A DNA stretch of 64,000 nt from Mycolicibacterium confluentis. Lineage in GTDB: Bacteria > Actinomycetota > Actinomycetes > Mycobacteriales > Mycobacteriaceae. A program made the position numbers and the translations under genes. The stretch spans positions 620,001-684,000 of the forward strand of contig NZ_AP022612.1 of assembly GCF_010729895.1 (NCBI RefSeq). Reading direction: 5' to 3'. The notes below the pieces were generated by a model, which was given only the letters and a program-made list of their open reading frames with translations, did not search any database and was not told where the DNA came from. Positions 1-13,038 of the stretch are shown piece by piece. Every line of letters begins with the position of its first letter. Within the stretch, counting starts at the first letter, position 1.

Positions 1-729
1 CTTGACCGAGTCACGCAACAGTGCCGGGTCGGCGTGCAACGGCAGCGTGCCCTTGATGGGGCTCGAGGTCACGGTCTGACCGCAGCGGTGCAGGAACAAC
101 TCCGGGGACAGCGACGCCACCGCACCCCACGACCCACTCAGATAGGCGGCGCGCGCGGGGGTCGTCGAGGCGACGGCGTCGGCGAAGAAGTCCACCGAGG
201 CCCCGCGCAGCGTGCCGCTGAACCGCGTGCACACGCAGGCCTGATAGACCTCACCGGCCGCGATCGCCTCCAGGCAGGCGATCACCCCGGCCCGGTGCAC
301 GTCACGGTCGGGCGGCGTCCAGTCGATGTGCCAGGGCTTGGGGGCCGACGGCGTCGCCAGTGCCTCATCCAGCCAGCCCGGCAACGGCGAATCCGTCAGG
401 CTCTCGTACCACCAGAGGCCTGCGGCGTCGCAGCGCAGCACACAGTCGGTCCAACCGCCGACGGCCGACCACACCCCGCCCGCAGGGAAGGACAGGCCGC
501 CGATCCAGCCGCCGCCGACGGCGTCGGAAGGGCCCGAGGCAGGGACCGGGAAGACCTCGTCGGCAGAGACGGGTTCGATCGACACACTCGGAGCGATCAC
601 GGCCCTGGCGCCGAACCACTCACCCGTCAGCGCGGCAGGTGGAGCCAACCCGCCCCGAGCGGCGCCGGCAGACACCGCACGGAGCACCTCGGCGGGGGTG
701 CCGAGGGCTCCGAGGCGGTCGATGCGCAT
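1..729 (-). CDS. pabB: Aminodeoxychorismate synthase component I (PabB), C-terminus beyond window
   Basis: PabB converts chorismate plus ammonia (from a glutamine amidotransferase partner) to 4-amino-4-deoxychorismate, the first step from chorismate to p-aminobenzoate and folate. The frame is open from an ATG at 729 to the window edge, so only the first 243 residues are visible. The chorismate-binding domain begins near residue 140 with EAIAAGEVYQAC (about 154-165) and continues to SLSPELFL and SSPIKGT (about 206-228), which are hallmarks of this family. The N-terminal 130 residues are poorly conserved, as usual for PabB. Its place beside metG matches Rv1005c of M. tuberculosis. Anthranilate or isochorismate synthases share the fold, so the PabB name rests partly on gene order. 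Confidence 0.85.
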   Translation of the reverse strand, partial: MRIDRLGALGTPAEVLRAVSAGAARGGLAPPAALTGEWFGARAVIAPSVSIEPVSADEVFPVPASGPSDAVGGGWIGGLSFPAGGVWSAVGGWTDCVLRCDAAGLWWYESLTDSPLPGWLDEALATPSAPKPWHIDWTPPDRDVHRAGVIACLEAIAAGEVYQACVCTRFSGTLRGASVDFFADAVASTTPARAAYLSGSWGAVASLSPELFLHRCGQTVTSSPIKGTLPLHADPALLRDSVK

Positions 730-754
730 GGCATCAGCTTCTCAGACGGCCTGC

Positions 755-1672
755 TCAGCGGCTGATCTGGCGGGCGACCGAGACACCGGCCAGCTTCTCC
801 GGGTTGCGCACGGCGTAGAAGTTGGTGATCTTCCCGTCGACCACCTCGACCATGACGACACCCTCGAAGCTGTCGCCCAGGTAGAGGTTGAGTGCGGGTT
901 CACCGTTGTAGCTCGCGGGCTCGATCCGTGCCTCCGGTCCGCCCAACCGAACCAGCCCCATCACCAGGCGCGCGACGTTGTCCGCACCCGACACCGGGCG
1001 TCGGGCTGCACTGACCTTGCCGTCGCTGTCGGCGGTCCACACCACATCGGGCGCCAGCATCGACACCAGTTGATCGACGTCGCCGGTGGAGGCCGCGGCG
1101 AAGAACTGGGCGGTCAGCTCGAGCGACTGCTGCGGGTCGACGGGCTCGAACCGGCGCCGGCGGGCCCGCACGTGCTCCCGAGCGCGGTGCGCCACCTGAC
1201 GGGCCGCATCCGTGGATTTGCCGACCGCCGAGGCGATCTCGTCGTAGTCGAAGCCGAACACCTCGCGCAGCACGAACACCGCGCGCTCGTCCGGACTCAA
1301 CGTCTCGAGCACCACCATCATCGCCATGGACACCGACTCGGCCAACACCACGTCGGCCGAGGCGTCCCCGCCCTGCAGTGACCCCTCCAGCAGCAGGGGC
1401 TCAGGCAGCCACGGCCCGACGTACTGCTCGCGACGTCGGGCCGCGGCGCGCAGCGTGTTGAGCGACTGCCGGGTCACCAGTTGGGCGAGATACGCCTTGG
1501 TGTCGGTGACCCCGCTCAGGTCCACCGCCGCCCAGCGGAGGTAGCTCTCCTGCAGTACGTCGTCGGCTTCCGTTGCGGTGCCGAGGATCTCGTAGGCGAT
1601 GGTGAACAGCAGCGGCCGCAGATGGGTGAACCGCTCCGCGTGTTCGTCGGTGCCTGCGGCGGCTGCGGTCAT
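755..1672 (-). CDS. ECF41-group sigma factor with C-terminal SnoaL-like domain (SigJ-like)
   Basis: A 305-residue extracytoplasmic-function sigma factor. Sigma-2 (about 15-85, with EADDVLQESYLRW) is followed by sigma-4 (about 125-185) and a roughly 110-residue SnoaL-like domain that in this group replaces an anti-sigma factor as an internal regulator. Three short motifs known for ECF41 are visible: WLPEP between the sigma domains, DSDGK in the SnoaL part, and NPEKL near the C-terminus. The ATG at 1672 was chosen because it overlaps the stop of the upstream oxidoreductase gene as ATGA, which indicates translational coupling; a longer open frame exists but lies inside that gene. ECF41 genes typically sit beside oxidoreductase, epimerase or carboxymuconolactone decarboxylase genes, which fits here. 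SigJ is the closest named mycobacterial relative, but orthology is not proven. Confidence 0.88.
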   Translation of the reverse strand: MTAAAAGTDEHAERFTHLRPLLFTIAYEILGTATEADDVLQESYLRWAAVDLSGVTDTKAYLAQLVTRQSLNTLRAAARRREQYVGPWLPEPLLLEGSLQGGDASADVVLAESVSMAMMVVLETLSPDERAVFVLREVFGFDYDEIASAVGKSTDAARQVAHRAREHVRARRRRFEPVDPQQSLELTAQFFAAASTGDVDQLVSMLAPDVVWTADSDGKVSAARRPVSGADNVARLVMGLVRLGGPEARIEPASYNGEPALNLYLGDSFEGVVMVEVVDGKITNFYAVRNPEKLAGVSVARQISR

Positions 1673-2847
1673 CGGGCCGGAACCGCCTCGTCGGCCGCGG
1701 CCAGCAGATCGTCGCGCCAATCGCTGCGGAGCCACTTGTAGGACCCCGGCTTGTTGGCCTCCCACTGCAGGCCGCGCAGGGTGAACCGGCACACCTGTTC
1801 CTTGACGAAAGCGGCTGTCCGGCCACCGATGTAGGCCCGGCGCGGGGTGTCGTCGGTATGCGCAAGCTGCACAGTGCCGAACGTACGCCCCAGGCTGATG
1901 CACTGCCCGGTGAACGCCTGACTCAGTGCGGCCGCATCGGCACCCGCGACCCGCGCCAGCACGGTCTCGGCGGCCTGCGCACCCAGTGGCATCGCGGCCT
2001 GGCAGCTCATCCGCAGTGGCAGGCCCGACGGCGCCGCCGCGTCACCCGCAGCGACGATGCGGTCGTCATCCACACTGGTCAGGGTTTCGTCGGTGCGCAG
2101 GCGACCCAGGGCGTCGACGGTCAGACCGCTGTCGGCGGCCAGTGACGGCACCCCGAAGCCCGCGGTCCACACGGTCACTGCGCTGGGCAGTCGCGCGCCG
2201 TCGGCGAGTTCGACCTCGTCGGCCGTGACGGCGGAGACCGTCACCCCCTCGAGGATCCGCACGCCGTGCCTGCGCAGCGCCTTGGTCACAGACTTTCGAC
2301 CGGAGGTGCCCAGAGACGGGCCGACACGATCGGTGACCAGCGTGACCGGACGACCCGCCTCGGCGAACTCGGAGGCCGCCTCGATCCCGGTGAGACCACC
2401 GCCGACGACGACGATGGGCGCCGACTCGGGCACATCCTGCAACCGAGCGCGCAGACGGGTGGCGTCCTCGAATTCGGCCAGCGGGAAGGCGAATTCGGCG
2501 GCCCCTTCAACGGCCCGCGGTGCCCCGCCGGTGCTGCCGACCGCGTAGATCAGCCAGTCGTAGTCCAGGACCTCGCCCGAGGCCAGCTGCACCTGACGCG
2601 CCGGGGCATCGATGCGGGTCGCGCCGTCGACCACGAGGCGCACGCCGTCGCCGAGAACGGTGTCGTACGACTCGATCGCGTCGTCGTTTCCGATCGCCAG
2701 CTGGTGCAGGCGGATGCGCTCGACGAAGTGCGGCCGGGCATTGACCAGGCTGACGCGCAGATCCTGGTTCTTGCGCACACGGTTGGCGGCCAGCACTCCG
2801 GCGTAGCCGCCGCCGATCACGACGATGTTCGCAGTTGTCGTTGCCAT
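1669..2847 (-). CDS. NAD(P)/FAD-dependent oxidoreductase, NDH-2-like
   Basis: A 392-residue pyridine nucleotide-disulphide oxidoreductase-type flavoprotein. It has an N-terminal FAD-binding dinucleotide fold (VVIGGGYAGVLAANR, about 9-23), a second NAD(P)-binding fold (VVVGGGLTGIEAASEF, about 150-165) and the ATG/AAGD-type FAD motif (IVAAGDAAA, about 285). No redox-active CxxC is seen, so it resembles type II NADH dehydrogenases rather than thioredoxin or mercuric reductases. The start at 2847 has a clear AGGAG eight bases upstream. It is the first gene of a two-gene unit with the ECF41 sigma factor. The upstream gap contains a CRP-like palindrome and an ECF41-type promoter candidate, so it is probably the main target of the neighbouring sigma factor. 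The electron acceptor is unknown. Confidence 0.85.
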   Translation of the reverse strand: MATTTANIVVIGGGYAGVLAANRVRKNQDLRVSLVNARPHFVERIRLHQLAIGNDDAIESYDTVLGDGVRLVVDGATRIDAPARQVQLASGEVLDYDWLIYAVGSTGGAPRAVEGAAEFAFPLAEFEDATRLRARLQDVPESAPIVVVGGGLTGIEAASEFAEAGRPVTLVTDRVGPSLGTSGRKSVTKALRRHGVRILEGVTVSAVTADEVELADGARLPSAVTVWTAGFGVPSLAADSGLTVDALGRLRTDETLTSVDDDRIVAAGDAAAPSGLPLRMSCQAAMPLGAQAAETVLARVAGADAAALSQAFTGQCISLGRTFGTVQLAHTDDTPRRAYIGGRTAAFVKEQVCRFTLRGLQWEANKPGSYKWLRSDWRDDLLAAADEAVPAR

Positions 2848-2884
2848 GTTTCCAACTCCTTTGTTCAGGCGGTGTTGACCTTGA

Positions 2885-2911
2885 GACACCGCAGGAGCCG
2901 GGGTTGTGACA
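2885..2911 (-). promoter_or_regulatory. Candidate ECF41-type promoter for the oxidoreductase-sigma operon
   Basis: On the minus strand a TGTCACA element (2905-2911) is followed after 16 bases by TGTC (2885-2888). The published ECF41 promoter consensus is TGTCACA then CGTC, so the -35 is exact and the -10 differs by one base. It lies 38 bases before the oxidoreductase ATG and suggests autoregulation. Confidence 0.5.
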
Positions 2912-2924
2912 ACTCCCCGCCTTT

Positions 2925-2940
2925 TGTGACCTAAGTCACG
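2925..2940. promoter_or_regulatory. CRP-like palindrome (TGTGA-N6-TCACG)
   Basis: The 16-base site TGTGACCTAAGTCACG contains a perfect 5-4-5 inverted repeat (GTGAC ctaa GTCAC) and differs from the TGTGA-N6-TCACA consensus of mycobacterial CRP by its last base. It sits just after the gdhA stop and 14 bases upstream of the ECF41-type -35 element, in position to act as an activator or repressor site for the oxidoreductase-sigma operon. Confidence 0.5.
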
Positions 2941-2943
2941 CGA

Positions 2944-5852
<2,909 letters not shown>

Positions 5853-5879
5853 CAGGTATCCACCTTATTGTCTTGGGTT

Positions 5880-6746
5880 GTGTCAGCGAAAAGCACGAGT
5901 GATTCCCGGCGTCGGACGCCCCCTCCCGCACCCGAACCGCTTTCGCCCCTGATCGACGCCCACACCCATCTGGATGCCTGCGGCGCCTCCGACGCCGGCG
6001 ACGTGGCCGACATCCTCGACCGCGCCGAAGCGGTGGGGGTGCAGGCCGTGGTGACCATCGCCGACGACCTGGAGGCCGCCCAGTGGGCCGCCGCGGCCAC
6101 CGAATGGGATTCGCGGGTCTACGCCGCCGTCGCGCTGCACCCGACGCGGGCGAATGCACTCGACGACAATGCCCGGGCCGTTCTCGAGGATCTGGCGGGC
6201 CGGGATCGGGTTGTCGCGGTGGGGGAGACGGGCATGGACCTGTACTGGCCCGGGCGGCTCGAGGGCTGCGCCGAACCCGCCCAGCAACGTGAAGCTTTCG
6301 CCTGGCACATCGATCTGGCGAAGCGCACGGGCAAGCCGTTGATGATCCACAACCGTGATGCCGACGCCGATGTGCTCGACGTGCTGCGTGCAGAAGGGGC
6401 CCCGGACGACGTCATCTTCCACTGTTTCTCGTCGGGTCCGGAGATGGCCCGCACCTGCGTCGACGCCGGTTGGTACCTCAGTCTGTCCGGGACTGTCAGC
6501 TTCAAGAACGCCGTCGACCTGCGAGAAGCCGCTCTACTGATCCCGCGGGAGCAGCTGCTGGTGGAGACCGACGCGCCGTTCCTCACCCCGCATCCCCACC
6601 GCGGCGCACCAAATGAGCCGTACTGCCTCCCGTACACCGTGCGTGCGCTGGCGGACCTGACCGGCAGGCCTGCGAGCGAACTCGCTGCGGATTCGTCGGC
6701 AAACGCCCGGCGCGTGTACGGTCTCGGGGACGGTGGAGCTCTGTGA
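5880..6746 (+). CDS. tatD: TatD-family metal-dependent DNase
   Basis: A 288-residue TIM-barrel amidohydrolase of the TatD family, which acts as a 3'-5' exonuclease on damaged DNA. Metal ligands are visible in IDAHTHLDACG (about 25-35), GETGMDLYW (a conserved Glu), MIHNRDAD, FHCFSS and the C-terminal ETDAPFL. The GTG at 5880 includes a short Ser/Pro-rich leader before the barrel; a start closer to IDAHTHL, as in Rv1008, is possible. It is divergent from metG and upstream of rpfB, the arrangement seen in other mycobacteria. Confidence 0.93.
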   Translation: MSAKSTSDSRRRTPPPAPEPLSPLIDAHTHLDACGASDAGDVADILDRAEAVGVQAVVTIADDLEAAQWAAAATEWDSRVYAAVALHPTRANALDDNARAVLEDLAGRDRVVAVGETGMDLYWPGRLEGCAEPAQQREAFAWHIDLAKRTGKPLMIHNRDADADVLDVLRAEGAPDDVIFHCFSSGPEMARTCVDAGWYLSLSGTVSFKNAVDLREAALLIPREQLLVETDAPFLTPHPHRGAPNEPYCLPYTVRALADLTGRPASELAADSSANARRVYGLGDGGAL

Positions 6747-6771
6747 AGGCTCTGAGAGTCGGCCTACCAAT

Positions 6772-8862
<2,091 letters not shown>

Positions 8863-8866
<4 letters not shown>

Positions 8867-9711
8867 CTGCAGCGCAGCGCGCGGACCAGCGCGTCGACGA
8901 ATTCGAGGCATGTGTCGAAGCGTGCCTCGAGGTCTTTGGCCATCGCCTTCGCGATCACCGAGTCGACTCCACGCCCCAATCCGGTCGGCGGCGGCACCTG
9001 TTCCAGATGAGCTTCGATGAGCCCGTTCACGCTGGGGGCCGGGAACGGCGGCGCACCCGTGAGCAGTTCGACGGCCGTGCACGCCAGGGCGTAGAGATCG
9101 GTGCTGCCCGCGGGCATTCGCCCCAGCAGCAGTTCGGGCGCCGCGTAGGGCAGCGACGCGTGCACCAGCAGTTCGCGGTGCTCGGGGTGCCGGGTGATGC
9201 GGCGGGCAGGATCCAACGACAGCCGCGACATCGCGTCGTGCGACAGCCGAATCGTCATGTCCTGGGCCAATGAATGCGCCACCCCGAAATCGATCAGCAC
9301 GGCGCCACTGGCCGCGAAGTCACTGTGCACCAGGATGTTGGTCGGTTTGACGTCGCAGTGCACGATCCCCACGCGGTGGGTGCGGTCGAGACCGTCGGCG
9401 ATCTGGGCCAGCGCCGGCATCCGTGCGGCCGGCTGGAGATCGCTGACGGAGCCGCCGTCGACGTACTGCATGGCCAGCCAGTCCGGGCCGTGCTCGTACA
9501 TCGTGACGACGTGGGGATGTTCGACCCGTCTGGCGAAGGCGAATTCGCGTTCGAGTCGCAGCCGGGCGTCGGCCTGCTCGGTGTCGAGGACCTTCAACGC
9601 CACCGGGGTGGCGTCGCCCTCGCGACGGGCCAGATACACAGTGGCGCTGCCGCCACGGCCCAGCACCTTCTCGGGCACGTAACCACACTGTTCTGGACCG
9701 GCGGGCGGCAC
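8863..9711 (-). CDS. Soluble serine/threonine protein kinase
   Basis: A 282-residue Hanks-type kinase domain with no transmembrane segment and no sensor domain. The glycine loop is [10 protein letters not shown] (about 17-26), the ATP-binding lysine is in VALKV (about 40), and the catalytic loop is VHCDVKPTN with the metal-binding IDFGVAH. The catalytic-loop Arg of HRD is Cys here, so it is a non-RD kinase. The activation segment is long, and the peptide-binding part has [22 protein letters not shown]. The start is GTG at 9711. Its stop shares a CTAG with the ksgA stop (convergent, 3-base overlap), and it sits between ksgA and ispE on the opposite strand. The start lies 59 bases from the divergent ispE start. 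Confidence 0.9.
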
Positions 9712-9770
9712 GTCCTCAGCGTATTGCGGGCTCGGCCTCCTCGGGGCGGTTCCTCGCGTACCCTCGTCCG

Positions 9771-10715
9771 GTGACCGCGTCAGATGGCAACACCGCCGCC
9801 GATTGGGTGCCCACGGGTTCGGTGACAGTGCGCGTGCCCGGCAAGGTCAATCTGTTCCTGGCGGTCGGTGACCTGCGCGACGACGGCTATCACGAGCTCA
9901 CGACGGTGTTCCATGCCGTGTCGTTGTTCGACGAGGTGACTGTGCGGACTGCGGACGTGATGTCGCTCGACATCCTCGGCGAGGGCGCCGATCACCTGCC
10001 GGTCGATGCGCGCAATCTGGCCTGGCGGGCCGCCGAACTCCTGGCCGAGCACGTCGGCCGCACCCCGGACGTCGCGATCACCATCCGCAAGGCCATTCCG
10101 GTGGCGGGCGGGATGGCCGGCGGCAGTGCCGACGCCGCTGCCGTCCTGGTGGCCGCCAATGCCCTATGGGAGCAGGGGGTTCCGCGCCGGGATCTGCATG
10201 CGCTGGCGGCCCAGTTGGGCAGCGACGTGCCATTCGCGCTGCACGGCGGGACTGCGCTGGGCACTGGCCGGGGCGAAGAGTTGGCGACGGTGCTCGCGCG
10301 CAACACCTTCCACTGGGTTCTCGCATTCGGGCGCAACGGGCTCTCGACGCCCAAGGTGTTCGCCGAGATCGACCGACTGCGCGAGGCCGGTTCGCCGCCG
10401 CGCCTCGAGGATCCCGAACCCGTGTTGGCGGCCCTGGCCTCCGGTGACGCCAAGGCCCTGGCCCCGTTGTTGGGCAATGATCTGCAGCCTGCCGCCCTGA
10501 GCCTGGATCCGGGGTTGCGTCGCACCCTGCGGGCGGGCAAGGAGGCGGGCGCATTGGCCGGCATCGTCTCCGGGTCGGGCCCCACCTGTGCGTTCCTGTG
10601 CGCCTCGGAGTCCGCGGCCGTCGACGTCAGCACCGAGTTGGCCGGCGCCGGGGTGTGCCGCACCGTGCGGGTGGCCAGCGGACCGGTGCACGGCGCACGC
10701 ATCGTGAGCAGTTGA
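9771..10715 (+). CDS. ispE: 4-diphosphocytidyl-2-C-methyl-D-erythritol kinase
   Basis: A 314-residue GHMP-family kinase that phosphorylates CDP-methylerythritol in the MEP pathway to isoprenoids. [14 protein letters not shown] (about 23-36) holds the catalytic-site Lys and Asn, [17 protein letters not shown] (about 110-126) is the ATP-binding glycine loop, and the third motif is [12 protein letters not shown] near residue 265. The start is GTG at 9771. Gene order with rpfB and ksgA matches Rv1009-Rv1011; the inserted kinase gene on the other strand is a difference from H37Rv. Confidence 0.95.
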   Translation: MTASDGNTAADWVPTGSVTVRVPGKVNLFLAVGDLRDDGYHELTTVFHAVSLFDEVTVRTADVMSLDILGEGADHLPVDARNLAWRAAELLAEHVGRTPDVAITIRKAIPVAGGMAGGSADAAAVLVAANALWEQGVPRRDLHALAAQLGSDVPFALHGGTALGTGRGEELATVLARNTFHWVLAFGRNGLSTPKVFAEIDRLREAGSPPRLEDPEPVLAALASGDAKALAPLLGNDLQPAALSLDPGLRRTLRAGKEAGALAGIVSGSGPTCAFLCASESAAVDVSTELAGAGVCRTVRVASGPVHGARIVSS

Positions 10716-10904
10716 CCGGCGCCTATCTTGGCCGTTGGCCTGAGGCCAGAAGGGCTGCTTGAGCCGCCGAATGTGCAGCTTATTGGTGCCGACGGCCACG
10801 TTCGTCACCCGTAGGCTGCACACTCGGAGATCCCGATCGCAACAGGTCGCGCCCGTTTCGGGGGGAGGGTGATCAGTGGGATATGTCTCACCGAACTGCA
10901 AAGT

Positions 10905-10934
10905 TTGGCCGGTTACTTAAGAGTTGTTTAAGAT
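10905..10934 (+). promoter_or_regulatory. Candidate promoter for the acyl-AMP ligase transcript
   Basis: TTGGCC (10905-10910) and TAAGAT (10929-10934) are separated by 18 bases. The -10 fits TANNNT. An inverted repeat, CTTAA/TTAAG with a 7-base spacer (10916-10932), overlaps the spacer and -10 and could be an operator. Transcription would start near 10941. Confidence 0.5.
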
Positions 10935-10961
10935 GATCGGCGGTGATGGGTACCGCTCGAT
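10934..10961 (+). promoter_or_regulatory. Hairpin at the 5' end of the acyl-AMP ligase leader
   Basis: An interrupted stem pairs GATCG and CGGT with ACCG and CGATC around a short loop (10934-10961). It lies at or just after the predicted transcription start, so it may form the first structure of the mRNA or a DNA-level operator. Confidence 0.35.
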
Positions 10962-11134
10962 CTGTAGCCGCTGAGGTTTCGCCTGCCGGGGCCACCGGTG
11001 GTGTTCAGCGTGCCCGCCGTACTCCACCGTTTCGAGATTTAACTGCCGCCCAATTGTGTGGGTGTGCCTCCTTCGTGGCGCCCGTCGACGGGCGGACCAT
11101 GGAATTGCTCCCGCAGCCGAGGAGGTCCTCGTGA
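10943..11134 (+). CDS. Possible leaderless small ORF ahead of the acyl-AMP ligase
   Basis: A 63-codon frame begins with GTG-ATG two bases after the predicted transcription start, which would make it leaderless. Its TGA overlaps the GTG of the acyl-AMP ligase gene (GTGA, 11131-11134). The product would be Arg/Ala-rich with two Cys (LCGCAS) and has no family I recognise. Third-position GC is lower in its first half than in neighbouring genes, which counts against it. The ligase gene has its own strong GAGGAGG, so coupling would be regulatory rather than essential. Confidence 0.3.
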   Translation: MMGTARSVAAEVSPAGATGGVQRARRTPPFRDLTAAQLCGCASFVAPVDGRTMELLPQPRRSS

Positions 11135-12765
11135 GCAGATTCACCGACAAGATGTACTACAACGCCAAGACCAGCACTAAAGGCATGGTCACCGGCGAAC
11201 CCCACGAGCCGGTTCGGCACACCTGGGGTGAAGTGCACGAGCGCGCCCGCCGTATCGCCGGAGGCCTGGCGGCCGCCGGTGTCGGACACGGCGACGCGGT
11301 CGGTGTGCTCGCGGGTGCGCCCGTCGAGATCGCCCCCACTGCGCAGGGCCTGTGGATGCGCGGGGCGAGCCTGACCATGCTTCATCAGCCGACGCCGCGC
11401 ACCGATCTGGTGATGTGGGCCGAGGACACCATGAACGTCGTCGACATGGTCGAGGCCAAGGCCGTGGTCATCTCCGATCCGTTCATGGCCGCCGCGCCCG
11501 TGCTCGAGGAGAAGGGCCTCACGGTCCTCACGGTCGCCGATCTGCTGTCCTCCGACCCCGTCGACCCCGTCGAGACCGACGAGGACGATCTGGCGCTCAT
11601 GCAGCTGACCTCCGGTTCGACCGGGTCGCCCAAGGCCGTCCACATCACGCACCGCAACCTGCACTCCAACGCCGAGGCGATGTTCATCGGCGCCGAGTAC
11701 AACGTCGACAACGACGTCATGGTCAGCTGGCTGCCCTGCTTCCACGACATGGGCATGATCGGCTTCCTGACCGTTCCGATGTACTTCGGTGCGGAGCTGG
11801 TCAAGGTCACGCCGATGGACTTCCTGCGCGACACCCTGCTGTGGGCCAAGCTGATCGACAAGTACAAGGGCACCATGACGGCGGCCCCGAACTTCGCGTA
11901 CGCGCTGTTCGCCAAGCGTCTGCGCAAGCAGGCCGAGCCCGGGCAGTTCGACCTCTCGACGCTCCGGTTCGCGCTGTCTGGCGCTGAGCCCGTCGAACCG
12001 GCCGACGTCGAGGACCTCATCGACGCCGGCAAGCCGTTCGGACTCAAGCCGTCGGCCATCCTGCCCGCCTACGGCATGGCCGAGGCCACGCTGGCGGTGT
12101 CGTTCTCGGAGTGCAACGCGGGCTTGGTGGTCGACGAGGTCGATGCCGACCTGCTGGCCGCCCTGCGTCAGGCCGTTCCGGCCACCAAGGGCAACACCAG
12201 GCGTCTGGCCTCGCTGGGCCCGCTGCTCGAGGGCATCGAGGCCCGCATCGTCGACGAGCACGGAAATGTTCGTCCGGCGCGTGCCGTCGGCGTGATCGAA
12301 CTGCGTGGCGACGCGATGACCCCCGGCCACACCACCATGGGCGGCTTCATCCCGGCCCAGGATGAGCACGGGTGGTACGACACCGGCGACCTGGGCTACA
12401 CCATGGAGAACGGGCACATCGTGGTGTGCGGTCGCGTCAAGGACGTCATCATCATGGCGGGTCGCAACATCTACCCGACCGACATCGAGCGCGCAGCGGG
12501 CCGCGTCGAGGGCGTGCGCCCCGGTTGCGCCGTGGCGGTGCGCCTCGATGCCGGGCATTCGCGCGAGACGTTCGCGGTGGCCGTGGAGTCCAACGCCTAC
12601 CAGGATCCCGCCGAGGTGCGCCGGATCGAGCATCAGGTTGCCCACGAGGTGGTCGCCGAGGTCGACGTGCGTCCCCGCAACGTGGTTGTGCTGGGCCCCG
12701 GCACCATTCCGAAGACGCCGTCGGGCAAGCTGCGCCGGGCCAACTCGGTCGCGCTCGTCACCTAA
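11131..12765 (+). CDS. Fatty acyl-AMP ligase-like protein (Pks16/Rv1013 type)
   Basis: A 544-residue member of the adenylate-forming superfamily that activates a carboxylic acid, probably a fatty acid, as the acyl-adenylate. The phosphate-binding loop is [16 protein letters not shown] (about 158-173). The FAAL-like segment [15 protein letters not shown] follows, then [36 protein letters not shown] and the C-terminal Lys in [10 protein letters not shown]. The GTG at 11131 is preceded by GAGGAGG at 11119-11125. It matches Rv1013, annotated pks16 though it has only a ligase module. The product acceptor (ACP or CoA) cannot be read from the sequence. Confidence 0.9.
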   Translation: MSRFTDKMYYNAKTSTKGMVTGEPHEPVRHTWGEVHERARRIAGGLAAAGVGHGDAVGVLAGAPVEIAPTAQGLWMRGASLTMLHQPTPRTDLVMWAEDTMNVVDMVEAKAVVISDPFMAAAPVLEEKGLTVLTVADLLSSDPVDPVETDEDDLALMQLTSGSTGSPKAVHITHRNLHSNAEAMFIGAEYNVDNDVMVSWLPCFHDMGMIGFLTVPMYFGAELVKVTPMDFLRDTLLWAKLIDKYKGTMTAAPNFAYALFAKRLRKQAEPGQFDLSTLRFALSGAEPVEPADVEDLIDAGKPFGLKPSAILPAYGMAEATLAVSFSECNAGLVVDEVDADLLAALRQAVPATKGNTRRLASLGPLLEGIEARIVDEHGNVRPARAVGVIELRGDAMTPGHTTMGGFIPAQDEHGWYDTGDLGYTMENGHIVVCGRVKDVIIMAGRNIYPTDIERAAGRVEGVRPGCAVAVRLDAGHSRETFAVAVESNAYQDPAEVRRIEHQVAHEVVAEVDVRPRNVVVLGPGTIPKTPSGKLRRANSVALVT

Positions 12766-12786
12766 TCCCTTTTTCATCCCTTTTTC

Positions 12787-12850
12787 CAACGAAGGGCCGT
12801 GTCTGTACGGCGACACTCCGTGTCACCCGTACAGACACGGCCCTTCGTTG
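12787..12850. terminator. Perfect 24-bp stem hairpin after the acyl-AMP ligase
   Basis: Two exact 24-base arms (12787-12810 and 12827-12850) flank a 16-base loop that can itself pair (GACA...TGTC). No T-tract follows on the plus strand, though T-runs lie just upstream at 12770-12785. The position, 21 bases after the ligase stop, suggests transcription termination or RNA end protection. Confidence 0.6.
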
Positions 12851-12886
12851 CATCTTGGGCGCGCAGTTTAGTTCCTTAAGGATCGT

Positions 12887-12898
12887 TCTATAGGTCTT
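12887..12898 (+). promoter_or_regulatory. Candidate GntR operator, copy 1
   Basis: TCTATAGGTCTT, identical over 12 bases to the copy at 12968-12979. It lies about 140 bases before the permease start and is related to the sites flanking the GntR gene promoter at 16.3 kb. Confidence 0.5.
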
Positions 12899-12967
12899 TT
12901 GCGCGAATCGGCTTGGGGTTCTCTGATGTGGCTTGTTAACACCATGTCACACACCAGAAGTAAATGG

Positions 12968-12979
12968 TCTATAGGTCTT
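12968..12979 (+). promoter_or_regulatory. Candidate GntR operator, copy 2
   Basis: A second exact TCTATAGGTCTT, 81 bases after copy 1 (close to eight helical turns) and 60 bases before the permease start. The extended copy reads TGGTCTATAGGTCTTG. Spacing on one DNA face would allow looping or cooperative binding. Confidence 0.5.
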
Positions 12980-13038
12980 GTTTTTAGTTCTTTGTGGCCC
13001 TAGTCTCACTCCAGCTCACGATGAAAGGGAGGCTATGC

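Larger units (their letters stand above)
10716..11130. other. 415-base region between ispE and the acyl-AMP ligase
   Basis: This gap holds a short inverted repeat just after ispE (TGGCC tga GGCCA, 10736-10748) that may act in termination although no T-run follows. It also holds a promoter (10905-10934), a leader hairpin (10934-10961) and a possible small ORF (10943-11134). Nothing convincing was seen in 10750-10900. Confidence 0.5.

Noticed and set aside
755..1903. Longer sigma-factor start upstream of 1672
   Set aside because: The extension lies inside the oxidoreductase gene, has no ribosome site, and is Arg/Pro-rich without homology. The ATGA overlap supports 1672.
12766..12786. T-runs after the acyl-AMP ligase as an intrinsic terminator tail
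   Set aside because: They precede the hairpin on the plus strand, so they cannot be its T-tract. In the reverse direction they read as A-runs.
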